Part shown: positions 57,125 through 64,000 of the stretch, one piece after another | Position numbering within the stretch: position 1 is the stretch's first letter | How the letters are laid out: each line of letters opens with the position of its first letter | NCBI GenBank assembly: GCA_017644005.1 | Contig: JAEPMJ010000001.1 | Span: forward strand, 1,302,001 to 1,366,000 | Origin: Rhizobiaceae bacterium | Lineage (GTDB): Bacteria; Pseudomonadota; Alphaproteobacteria; Rhizobiales; Rhizobiaceae | DNA length: 64,000 nucleotides | Direction of reading: 5' to 3' | Position numbers and translations under genes: made by a program | Notes under the pieces: generated by a model | Told to the model about the DNA's origin: nothing | Seen by the model: only the letters and a program-made list of their open reading frames with translations | Database searches by the model: none

Positions 57125-58165
57125 TTATCTGCCCGAGCGGGCGCCTGTGACTGCAGCGGCCAAGAGCGCCTGGCGTGTCGCTGCGACTGACAGCTCGGGA
57201 CGCTGCCTGGTTTCCAGCACAGCGCCGTTAATGCGCTCCAGGACCCTGGTGCAGGCATCGGCAGTCCAGTTGGAGAGCGCTCTTTCGACCAGCCTGCGGC
57301 GCGCAAAGAAAACCGGCGGTCTTGCGGACGCGACGACCGAGGATGCCGGCTGGCGGTCACGATCCATCTTGTCGCGCATCAGTTGCAAGGCCTGAAACTG
57401 CCGCATCGCGGCTGCCAGCAGCAGGAATGGCTGGGTACCGGCACCAATCAACCGCGAAAAGGCAGCATCGAATTCCGCCGGACGCCCCGCCAGAACGGCG
57501 TCAATCACATCGTCCAGCGAGAGACCTGCCGCATCGCCGGCGGCTTCGCGTACGTCCGCCAGCTCGATACGCTCCTTGCCTTTGCAATAGAGAACCAGCT
57601 TTTCAATTTCTGCGCGCGAGGCCAGGCGATCACCTCCGAGCCCTGCTTTCAGCACTTCCCGTGCGTCGGATGTGATACCGAGCCCCGCTTCCGACAGCTG
57701 TTGCTCAATAAGACCGTCCAGCGCACGCGCATCGTCGGAATAGCAGGGCAATGCCATACCGGCTTTTGCGGTCTCGACGGCGGTGCGCAGTGCCGCGTTC
57801 TTACGCAGTTCGCCAGCCTCAATGAGCAGGAGTGCATCTGCCGGCGGAGCGGCGGCGAGCGAGGAGACGGCATCGGCAAACGGCTTGTCAGTGCCTGCGC
57901 CGGTGATCCAGACCAGCCGCCGGTCGGCAAACATCGGTACGGTACGCATCTCGTCGACTAGCCGGCCAGGATCGTCCGCCAACCCCGCGGCATCCATACG
58001 TACAACGGTGAAAGCGTCATCCAGCGGCAAGCCCGTCGACGCAGCAAAGCGCTTGGCACGTTCCGAAACGAGCCCGCGGTCGGGGCCATAAACAAGGACG
58101 ATACTGGCCCCAGGGTGCGGCTTGACCAGCCAGCCGTCGACCTCATGCGCTTTCTTCTGTGCCAT
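57125..58165 (-). CDS. holA: DNA polymerase III delta subunit
   Basis: HolA is the clamp-loader delta subunit. The 346-aa protein begins MAQKKAHEVDGWLVKPHPGASIVLVYGPDRGLVSERAKRF and shows the RVDEM-like region RLVDEMRTVPMFADRRLVWI and IEKLVLYCKGKERIELADV. In rhizobia holA normally follows leuS and lptE, but neither gene is seen upstream here. The gene converges with parB over a 58-base gap. Confidence 0.94.
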   Translation of the reverse strand: MAQKKAHEVDGWLVKPHPGASIVLVYGPDRGLVSERAKRFAASTGLPLDDAFTVVRMDAAGLADDPGRLVDEMRTVPMFADRRLVWITGAGTDKPFADAVSSLAAAPPADALLLIEAGELRKNAALRTAVETAKAGMALPCYSDDARALDGLIEQQLSEAGLGITSDAREVLKAGLGGDRLASRAEIEKLVLYCKGKERIELADVREAAGDAAGLSLDDVIDAVLAGRPAEFDAAFSRLIGAGTQPFLLLAAAMRQFQALQLMRDKMDRDRQPASSVVASARPPVFFARRRLVERALSNWTADACTRVLERINGAVLETRQRPELSVAATRQALLAAAVTGARSGR

Positions 58166-58402
58166 GTTCTGTGGCTAGCACAGCGTTCGCCAAATGCGAA
58201 TCGGAAAGTAAGGTCGTGAGCCACCACGGAGAAGGTGGCTGTCCGGTCGCCAAGAAAATCGGTTCCAGGAACCAATGCCGTGACGAGGAGTTCCCTGCAG
58301 CCAGATGCACTACTCATGGAGAGCGTGCTTTGCGGGAGACCGGGCTTGTTGTCGGCGATCCAGTCCAGGTGGTTCGCCAGCCGCCAGCAGCAGTGCGTCG
58401 GT
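58166..58402. other. Gap between holA and the GntR gene; possible synteny junction
   Basis: I see no convincing gene in these 237 bases. Short ORFs cross it without recognisable similarity. There is no tRNA and no clear inverted or direct repeat that would mark an integration site. It is the point at which conserved backbone gives way to the catabolic cluster. Confidence 0.45.
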
Positions 58403-59077
58403 TTATGGATCCGCGGATGCTGTCGGCTTCCTGCTGTCCTGCACGATATGCGATATGATGTTCACAGCTGTCTTCGCCACGTGTCTCTTCATTGCTTCAC
58501 TGGCGCCGTCACCATCGTTTTTCAGTATGCAGTCGACGACTTCCTGATGTTCCTCCCGCGATTGGGCGACACGGCCCTCCGAGAATAGGAACCGGGCGTG
58601 AAACATGGAAAGCCGATTTCGAACATCGAGGGTGATGTCCCGCAACGCATCGTTATGGCATGCGTCGTAGATAGCCCGGTGCAGGGCATGGTTGGCTTCT
58701 GCGTAGGCAGCCATGTCGTGGAGCCTGATTGCCTCCATCCCCCGCTGGTGAAGCATGCGGATATGTTCGCGCTGCACCGAGTCAGCGCGCAGGGCACAAT
58801 ATTTGGCGCAAAGGCCCTCCAGTTCCCCAGAGGCTTCATACAGGTTGCGGAGCGTCGCCATATCGATCGTTGCGACGGTAAATCCGCGACGCGGCTGATG
58901 CTCTATCAACCGCGTAGAGGCGAGCTCGCGCAGCGCGTCGCGAATAGGACTGCGTGAGACTTCGAAGCGGTTTGCAAGGGATTGCTCGTCCAGCCGGTCT
59001 CCCGGCAGAAGCTCACCTTTCAGAATTTCTTCCGAGAGGGTGTTGGCAATCTTTCGACTCAGAGTGCTGCTCGCCAT
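58403..59077 (-). CDS. GntR-family (FadR/FCD) transcriptional regulator
   Basis: This 224-aa regulator has an N-terminal winged helix (LSEEILKGELLPGDRLDEQSLANRFEVSRSPIRDALREL) and a C-terminal FCD ligand-binding domain (YEASGELEGLCAKYCALRA, EEHQEVVDCILKNDGDGASEAMKRHV). FCD proteins usually sense an organic acid and repress a divergent catabolic operon. Here the divergent neighbours are GST, hydrolase and transporter genes. GCGGAG before ATG 59077 sets the start; the ORF extends 51 codons further without support. Confidence 0.93.
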   Translation of the reverse strand: MASSTLSRKIANTLSEEILKGELLPGDRLDEQSLANRFEVSRSPIRDALRELASTRLIEHQPRRGFTVATIDMATLRNLYEASGELEGLCAKYCALRADSVQREHIRMLHQRGMEAIRLHDMAAYAEANHALHRAIYDACHNDALRDITLDVRNRLSMFHARFLFSEGRVAQSREEHQEVVDCILKNDGDGASEAMKRHVAKTAVNIISHIVQDSRKPTASADP

Positions 59078-59212
59078 GGGACTCCGCTTGTTCCAGGACC
59101 GATTGACTCGATCGCAATGTTGTATGTCGCAGACATTAGCAAGACGTCCCTTGCTTTTCCAGACATATCTGTCGACAGTGTACCTAGATTGTACGCAAAA
59201 AGGATAAATTGG

Positions 59213-59989
59213 TTGATCGTTCTTCATCATGCCTGGGATTCGCTTCAGTCATTCAAGGTCCGGATGTGCCTTGCCGAAATTGGAATTCCCTGGGGCGACC
59301 ATGCCCTGAACCTCACTGAGTTCGATCACCTCACTCCGGCATATTTGGCGCTCAATCCCGATGGCCTGGTACCTGCTCTAGAGACAGCCGAAGGAGTTCT
59401 GACAGAATCTTCCACGATAAACGCCTATCTGGACGAAGCGTTCAATTCCATGCGGCTGCAGCCGGACGATGCGTTTGCCCGCGCGCGCATGCGGTGGTGG
59501 TGTCAGCATGAAGACACAGTGGTTCACCCGGCGATAAGACCGCCGACCTTCAATCTCTACATCAAGCCAATTCTCGCCGGACTGTCACCGGAAGTCATGG
59601 AGCAGCGGATCTCCCGCCATCCGCACCCGGAACGCGCGGAGACGTACAGGGCTGCTGCGTCGGCGCCCGTGGATGATGCCGCAGTGATCGCAGCCTTTCG
59701 GAGCCTCGATCTGACAATGTCCCGCATCGACCTGGCGGTGGAACAACGGCGCTGGCTAGCAGCAGACACATTCTCGCTTGCGGATATCGCCATGGCGGCA
59801 ATGGTCGAGCGAATAGAAATGCTGGCGCTGGGGAGCTTGTGGGAAAGGCATCCCGATGCACGGGCCTGGTCGGAGCGGGTCGCCCGGCGGCCATCGTTCA
59901 AGCGAGCGCGGGAACCGAGAAGTGCCGAGAAGCCCTCACCTGTCGATCAGGAACTCGTTCGAAGGCTAATGGGCATGGCATTCGGATAG
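59213..59989 (+). CDS. Glutathione S-transferase family protein
   Basis: The 258-aa protein has a thioredoxin-like N-terminal domain (HAWDSLQSFKVRMCLAEIGIPW, NPDGLVPALETAEGVLTESSTINAYLDE) and a helical GST C-terminal domain ending WLAADTFSLADIAMAAMVERIEM. The ORF track opens at 58982 inside the divergent regulator, but TTG 59213 has AAGGAT eight bases upstream and gives a sensible GST start. It may open, isomerise or conjugate an intermediate using glutathione, in line with maleylacetoacetate isomerase or LigE-type enzymes, but the reaction is not identifiable. Confidence 0.85.
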   Translation: MIVLHHAWDSLQSFKVRMCLAEIGIPWGDHALNLTEFDHLTPAYLALNPDGLVPALETAEGVLTESSTINAYLDEAFNSMRLQPDDAFARARMRWWCQHEDTVVHPAIRPPTFNLYIKPILAGLSPEVMEQRISRHPHPERAETYRAAASAPVDDAAVIAAFRSLDLTMSRIDLAVEQRRWLAADTFSLADIAMAAMVERIEMLALGSLWERHPDARAWSERVARRPSFKRAREPRSAEKPSPVDQELVRRLMGMAFG

Positions 59990-60014
59990 GTCTCACATAC
60001 AAAGATTATCACTT

Positions 60015-60044
60015 GCATACAATTATTAGCTATTGTATGCATAC
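60015..60044. promoter_or_regulatory. Nested palindromes, candidate GntR operator
   Basis: GCATACAAT and ATTGTATGC form perfect 9-bp arms with an 8-bp spacer (60015-60040), overlapping a perfect 10-bp palindrome GTATGCATAC (60035-60044). They lie just before the hydrolase gene. A related half-site ATTGTACGC occurs at 59188-59196 between the GntR and GST genes. Such TTGTAYGC sites fit a FadR-type dimer. Confidence 0.65.
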
Positions 60045-60074
60045 GGAAATCGAGAATGAGTGAGGAGAAGTCAC

Positions 60075-60998
60075 ATGCCAGTCATCGCATTCGGCACATA
60101 CGCATCCGACGGCAGGGAATACCCAGCCGTTATCTGCAACGGAGCGATCTATGACGCCGAAGCGCTGCGGGACGCGGGAATCCACGTTCCCAATGGAGAC
60201 TGGTCTAATGGCCAGGCAGGCCTGTTCCTCGAGAATCTGTGCGCTGATCGAAGCGATTGGAGTGAGGTGGCCGACGCGATCCGCACAGCGGCAGCGACCG
60301 GTACCGTACGCACCGTTGCCGATACGGCGAAGCTCGCCGCGCCCTTCCGCCCGCGGCGAATCTTCTGTGCCGCATCGAACTTTGTCGATCACGCGGACGA
60401 AATGGGTACCGTGCTTGCAGCTAAGGCTGAGAGCAAGCCGTACATGTTCCTGAAGCTGGAAGACTGCGTCGTCGGTCCGGGTCAACCGGTGCTAATGCCT
60501 GAGGCGACCAGCCAGCTCGACTGGGAGGTTGAACTGGCCGCCGTTATCGGCAAGCCGGCGCGACACGTGTCCGTCGCCGAGGCGCTGAGCCATGTGGCGG
60601 CCTACACGGTAGTCAATGATGTGACGGCACGCGACATGAATGTGCGCAGCGACTATCCCTTCAAGTTCGACTGGTTCCAGGGCAAGTGCCACGACAGTTT
60701 TGCACCCTTCGGTCCCTGGCTGGTGCCCGCATCGCAGATACCTGATCCGCAGAAGGTCGGTCTCAGACTGTCAGTCAATGGCACGGTGATGCAGGAGGGC
60801 ACCGCCGAGGAGATGATCTGGAAGGTCAACGAACAGATTGCCTACCTGTCGACGATCCTGACGCTCAAACCCGGTGACGTGATAGCGACGGGGACGCCGA
60901 CCGGCGTCGGCATGGGGCGCGGCGTCTTTCTCAAGCGAGGAGATGTCATGACGGCGGCCATCGCCGAGGTCGGAGAAATCACCAATCCGGTTCAATAG
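60075..60998 (+). CDS. Fumarylacetoacetate hydrolase family protein
   Basis: This 307-aa enzyme belongs to the FAH superfamily, which includes fumarylpyruvate and fumarylacetoacetate hydrolases and 2-oxohept-3-enedioate hydratases. Metal-binding acids are seen in DWEVELAAVIGKPARH and VVNDVTARDMNVR, with FCAASNFVDHADEM and the C-terminal GDVIATGTPTGVGMGRG loop. GAGGAG precedes ATG 60075. The gene has its own upstream operator. A ring-fission product is the likely substrate class, but the exact reaction is open. Confidence 0.9.
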   Translation: MPVIAFGTYASDGREYPAVICNGAIYDAEALRDAGIHVPNGDWSNGQAGLFLENLCADRSDWSEVADAIRTAAATGTVRTVADTAKLAAPFRPRRIFCAASNFVDHADEMGTVLAAKAESKPYMFLKLEDCVVGPGQPVLMPEATSQLDWEVELAAVIGKPARHVSVAEALSHVAAYTVVNDVTARDMNVRSDYPFKFDWFQGKCHDSFAPFGPWLVPASQIPDPQKVGLRLSVNGTVMQEGTAEEMIWKVNEQIAYLSTILTLKPGDVIATGTPTGVGMGRGVFLKRGDVMTAAIAEVGEITNPVQ

Positions 60999-61031
60999 CC
61001 GGACTTGCACAGAAAACAAGGGAGGATGAGC

Positions 61032-62027
61032 ATGTACAATCACGGACGCAGGCCATGTGCAATGGCGGCTGCCGCTGCGCTGGCAATTCTTGCCGCAGGC
61101 CCAGCGAAGGCTGCCGAGGAGATCAGCTTCAATATGGCGTGGTTGCCGCAGGGCAGCGTCGCGGGACCGATCATTGCGGAGGCGAAGGGCTGGTTCGACG
61201 AAGCAGGACTGAACGTCAAGCTGTCTCGCGGTTACGGTGGTTCACGCACGGCCAACGAGGTCGACCAAGGGATGTTCACGGTCGGTTATGTCGATCCGAT
61301 CAATGTCGGCCTCAATCGCCAGAACGGCGGCAGCCTGCGCATGATCGGCGTCATAAACGGGGTTTGGCCGGCCGGCGTCTGCTACGTCAAGAAAGACGAT
61401 GACGATCTGAGGGGTATCGACGATCTCGTCGGTCTCAAGATGGGCGGAGGAGCAGCGTCCCCTGTGCACAACATCCTGCCGGCATGGCTCGAAATGAACG
61501 GCCGCAAGCGTGACGATATATCACTTCTGCGTCTTGAGCCGGCTGTTGTCGATGCCTCCCTTCTGGAAGGCAGAATCGACTTGGCCGAGTGCTGGCGTGC
61601 ATCCAATCGCGCAGTCCTCCAAAAGATCGCCCGCGAGAATGGCAAGGAAGTCGGCTGGATCGAATATTCCGATCATGGCCTAAATGCCTATGGCAGCGGC
61701 TTCGTTGCCACCGAGGCGTCCATAGCCGAGATACCGGAGGCGTTGGAGGCTTTCCTCCAGGCATCCTATCGGGGTTATGAGTTTGCAATGAAGGAGCCGG
61801 AGGCAGCGACCGACATCCTGCTCGCCGAGTATCCGAGTCTGGATCGGGAGATCACTCTGCAGCAAATCAGGGAGCTACCTTCCCTGCTTGCTCCTTCCGG
61901 CGAGATCGAGGCGACGTTCGACGTAGATCGCATCGGCGCCACCTACACGTTGATGACCGAGGCATTCGGTCTGGATCCTGAAGGGGTCAAGCCGGATCAA
62001 CTCTTCACCAACACGTTGGCCGAGTAA
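61032..62027 (+). CDS. ABC transporter substrate-binding protein (NitT/TauT, NMT1-like)
   Basis: This 331-aa periplasmic protein has a signal peptide (MAAAAALAILAAGPAKA, cleavage near AKA-AE) and an SsuA/THI5-like fold: FNMAWLPQGSVAGPIIAEAKGWFDEAGLNVKLSRGYGG. Relatives bind taurine, sulfonates, nitrate, pyrimidine precursors or aromatic acids. GGGAGG six bases before ATG 61032 favours this start over the two upstream Met codons. The permease and ATPase follow on the same strand. Confidence 0.92.
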   Translation: MYNHGRRPCAMAAAAALAILAAGPAKAAEEISFNMAWLPQGSVAGPIIAEAKGWFDEAGLNVKLSRGYGGSRTANEVDQGMFTVGYVDPINVGLNRQNGGSLRMIGVINGVWPAGVCYVKKDDDDLRGIDDLVGLKMGGGAASPVHNILPAWLEMNGRKRDDISLLRLEPAVVDASLLEGRIDLAECWRASNRAVLQKIARENGKEVGWIEYSDHGLNAYGSGFVATEASIAEIPEALEAFLQASYRGYEFAMKEPEAATDILLAEYPSLDREITLQQIRELPSLLAPSGEIEATFDVDRIGATYTLMTEAFGLDPEGVKPDQLFTNTLAE

Positions 62028-62085
62028 GGTAAGCGTCGGCCCGCATTCTCTCGCGGGCCGGCAGCTTTCAAGTCAGGAGATTGAC

Positions 62086-62613
62086 ATGGCTAAACCGCAG
62101 CCTCGCAAGATGGGTCATATCGTGCTGCACGTGCGCGATATCCGCAAGTCCTTCGAATTCTACACGGAGGTGGTCGGCCTGACGCTCTCGGACTGGATAG
62201 AAGACAAGCTGGTGTTCTTGCGTTGCGGCGCAGACCACCACGATCTGGCCCTGGTGCAGATCCCACCCGACGCTGAAAATCGCGAAGACCTCTATAGCGT
62301 CAATCGGCCCGGATTGGAGCATTTCGCGTATGAACTGGGCTCACTTGAAGAGATTGAGGCCGCAGCCCGCCATATCCAGTCGAAGGGTGTCAAGATCGAG
62401 CGCGGTATCGGAAAACACGGACCGGGTGAGAACCTGTTCCTCGTCTTCAAGGATCCCGACAACAACAATGTCGAGTTCTACGCCGACATGGTCCAGGTGA
62501 CCGAGAGGAACCCGTACAAACCAAGCGTTTGGAAGGATGACGTCACTGCATTCGACCAGTGGAAATTCGAGAAGTTCCTGGTCGAGCCGCCCAGGGGCTG
62601 GGGTGAGAACTGA
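62086..62613 (+). CDS. VOC-family protein, extradiol dioxygenase-like
   Basis: This 175-aa protein has two beta-alpha-beta-beta-beta repeats of the vicinal oxygen chelate fold. Candidate metal ligands are His in MGHIVLHVRDI, His in LEHFAYEL and Glu in NNNVEFYADM, the 2-His-1-carboxylate pattern of type I extradiol dioxygenases. However, the LVFKDPDNNNVEF stretch lacks the usual catalytic Tyr. It might be a ring-cleaving dioxygenase, glyoxalase-like isomerase or hydrolase. It sits between the binding-protein and permease genes. Confidence 0.85.
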   Translation: MAKPQPRKMGHIVLHVRDIRKSFEFYTEVVGLTLSDWIEDKLVFLRCGADHHDLALVQIPPDAENREDLYSVNRPGLEHFAYELGSLEEIEAAARHIQSKGVKIERGIGKHGPGENLFLVFKDPDNNNVEFYADMVQVTERNPYKPSVWKDDVTAFDQWKFEKFLVEPPRGWGEN

Positions 62614-62642
62614 ATGCAGGATCTCTTGAAGGAAATTTTCGC

Positions 62643-63395
62643 ATGAGCGAATTGTTCTCAAGGCTGCGGTTCCCAGAGATTGTGTTCTTCGGACTCATTG
62701 CGCTGTGCTGGGAAATGGCGTCGGAGTGGTTTGGCATACGACCTTACCTGTTGCCTCCGCTGTCGTCGGTTCTGGCGGCGTTGTGGAACAATGCGGGCGA
62801 TCTCTACCGCCACAGCATTGTGACTCTGAACGAAGTCGTCGTCGGTTATCTCTGGGCAGTCGCGGGTGGGCTGGCACTCGGTCTGATAATACACGCGGTG
62901 CCGATTGCGCGCCGCACCATCTATCCGCTCATAGTCCTGTTTCAGGGTCTGCCAAAGGTAGCGCTCGCGCCACTTATGGTGATCTGGTTCGGCTACGGGC
63001 TGACGTCCAAGGTGCTGATGGCGTTCCTCTTCGCCTTTTTTCCCGTTGTCATCGGGATGCTGGGCGGGCTGGAGAGCGTGCCATCGCAACTGCGCGAACA
63101 CTTTGATGCGATCGGCGCCTCGCGCTGGACACGCTTCTGGCGGCTTCAGATGCCGGCCGCGCTGCCATCGATCGTCGACGCCTGCAAGACGGCAATGCCG
63201 CTCGCGGTGATCGGTGCCATTGTCGGAGAGTTTGTCGGTGCAGAAGGCGGGCTGGGTTACGTCATCCTTTCCGCCAACGCTTCAGCTCGGTCCGACCTCT
63301 TGTTTGCCGCTCTGGTGGTGATCTCGATCCTGTCGACGCTCCTCTACCTGGTGGTCGAGCTTCTGGGGCGCAAGGTCTGGTGGCGCGGCGTCTAG
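62643..63395 (+). CDS. ABC transporter permease (NitT/TauT type)
   Basis: This 250-aa inner-membrane protein has about six helices and the binding-protein-dependent transport EAA loop (FDAIGASRWTRFWRLQMPAALPSIVDACKTAMPLAVIGAIVGEFVG). It should pair with the substrate-binding protein at 61.0 kb and the ATPase at 63.8 kb, forming a homodimeric pore. It begins 29 bases after the first VOC gene. Confidence 0.93.
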   Translation: MSELFSRLRFPEIVFFGLIALCWEMASEWFGIRPYLLPPLSSVLAALWNNAGDLYRHSIVTLNEVVVGYLWAVAGGLALGLIIHAVPIARRTIYPLIVLFQGLPKVALAPLMVIWFGYGLTSKVLMAFLFAFFPVVIGMLGGLESVPSQLREHFDAIGASRWTRFWRLQMPAALPSIVDACKTAMPLAVIGAIVGEFVGAEGGLGYVILSANASARSDLLFAALVVISILSTLLYLVVELLGRKVWWRGV

Positions 63396-63453
63396 GTCGC
63401 GCACCACTCACAAAGCAGTCACGACTTTCACAAGAAGCCAAAGGAGAACTTCA

Positions 63454-63849
63454 ATGGCAAAACTACGTCACGTCGCCATCCAAGTTAAGGAGCACGCCAA
63501 GGCCGCTCAATTCTATGTGGACGCACTCGGCATGGAGATCGTCGGTCAGACAGACTCGCCGCTCGCCTCCGGTACCTATGTTTCGGATGGCACTGTCACG
63601 CTTGCGCTGCTGGAATATAAAGCGGACGAGTGGGCAGGCCGAGACAAGGACGATATCGCGATTAACCATATCGGTTTCTGGGTCGATGACCTCGACGAAC
63701 AGAGCGACCTGATCAAGAAGAATGGCGGCACCTTTTTCAAGGAACTACCGCTGTCGAAGGACTCACTCTACTACGAGATGAAGTTCCGCGATCCGAACGG
63801 CATCATTTTCGATGTCTCTCACAATGGCTGGGTCGGAGCATCAAAGTGA
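63454..63849 (+). CDS. VOC-family protein, second copy type
   Basis: This 131-aa protein is a shorter VOC member, starting LRHVAIQVKEHAKAAQFYVDALGMEIVG with a second His in INHIGFWVDDLD. The usual third ligand is Asp rather than Glu in GIIFDVSHNGW, which may alter metal binding. It is not closely similar to the other VOC protein here. AAAGGAGA precedes the ATG. Its stop overlaps the start of the ATPase gene as GTGA. Confidence 0.85.
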   Translation: MAKLRHVAIQVKEHAKAAQFYVDALGMEIVGQTDSPLASGTYVSDGTVTLALLEYKADEWAGRDKDDIAINHIGFWVDDLDEQSDLIKKNGGTFFKELPLSKDSLYYEMKFRDPNGIIFDVSHNGWVGASK

Positions 63850-64000
63850 CAAGCCAAGCCAATCCGGCGGATGCGAAAGCAGCCGCCGGGGCCATCAGCA
63901 TTCGCGGCCTGTCCAAGACGTTCGGTGCGCTGAAGGTCCTCGATAAGGTGGACTGCACCATAGGAGAAGCCGAGTTCGTCTCGATCCTCGGTCCGAGTGG
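63846..64000 (+). CDS. ABC transporter ATP-binding protein, 3'-truncated by window
   Basis: This gene is not in the ORF track. A GTG start at 63846 overlaps the VOC stop and opens a frame reading ...AISIRGLSKTFGALKVLDKVDCTIGEAEFVSILGPSG, ending at the window edge exactly inside Walker A (GPSGxGKST). About 51 codons are visible. It is the expected ATPase of the neighbouring NitT/TauT-type importer. Confidence 0.9.
   Translation, partial: MTSQANPADAKAAAGAISIRGLSKTFGALKVLDKVDCTIGEAEFVSILGPS

Noticed and set aside
57958-58317. 119-aa minus-strand ORF upstream of holA as an lptE remnant
   Set aside because: No lipobox or LptE-like sequence can be read in any frame, and most of the ORF overlaps holA in another frame.
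58982-59212. N-terminal extension of the GST gene from the ORF track
   Set aside because: It overlaps the divergent GntR coding sequence and does not resemble a GST; the TTG at 59213 has a good ribosome binding site.

Overview
The window is a dense, GC-rich chromosomal segment from an alphaproteobacterium, most likely order Hyphomicrobiales (Rhizobiales). I infer this from gene families and gene order, not from a database search. Lineage markers are: ChvI/ChvG beside pckA; a short HPr kinase next to an EIIA-Man protein and HPr; a DivL-type kinase with Tyr in place of the H-box His; a TsaE/phosphotransferase fusion with a MurU-type nucleotidyltransferase and addB/addA; Tim44-like, FxsA and SecB genes; and hemE flanking a probable replication origin. 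No rRNA, tRNA, CRISPR array, insertion sequence or prophage was recognised.

Layout. 0-7.4 kb: a truncated YgjP-like metallopeptidase, an AI-2E family permease, then the + strand run trpF-trpB-(79-aa unknown)-trpA-accD-folC. 7.4-19.3 kb: a - strand run divL, tsaE/amgK fusion, murU, addB, addA, trxA, with three successive 4-nt ATGA overlaps. 19.4-24.8 kb: ahcY behind a SahR-like palindrome, then HPr, EIIA, HprK, ChvG and ChvI on the - strand, with pckA divergent at 25.2 kb. 26.9-31.4 kb: arfB, a BON/LysM protein, alkB and two convergent multi-pass membrane proteins whose 3' ends overlap. 31.5-36.7 kb: coaA and the his genes (hisB, DUF2628, hisH, hisA, DUF2867, hisF, hisE) on the - strand, including a partial duplication of the hisF start. 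36.8-43.7 kb: hslV-GNAT-hslU, a DUF1402 protein, XRE regulator, Smr protein, MltA, Tim44-like protein and FxsA. 43.8-47.9 kb: secB, then dnaQ, coaE, aroE, maf and ppsR on the - strand.

Origin and segregation region. Transcription diverges at about 47.94-48.32 kb between ppsR and hemE. This gap has DnaA-box-like 9-mers, GANTC sites and an AT-rich end, and the neighbouring genes match the known alphaproteobacterial oriC location. To the right lie hemE-hemJ, rho, mnmE, mnmG, rsmG, parA, parB and convergent holA. Three near-perfect parS sites lie between mnmE and rsmG. The rho-mnmE gap holds a pair of 21-bp repeats, each with two GANTC (CcrM) sites, around a TTAACCAT motif. Replication, segregation and cell-cycle signals are therefore concentrated in about 10 kb.

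Accessory end. Beyond holA the expected lptE/leuS neighbourhood is absent. Instead there is a FadR-type GntR regulator divergent from a + strand run: GST-like protein, fumarylacetoacetate hydrolase-family enzyme, NitT/TauT-type substrate-binding protein, VOC protein, permease, second VOC protein and the start of an ABC ATPase cut by the window edge. Palindromic TTGTATGC-type sites precede the hydrolase. This looks like an uptake-plus-catabolism module for an unidentified, perhaps aromatic, compound and is the best candidate here for an undescribed pathway.
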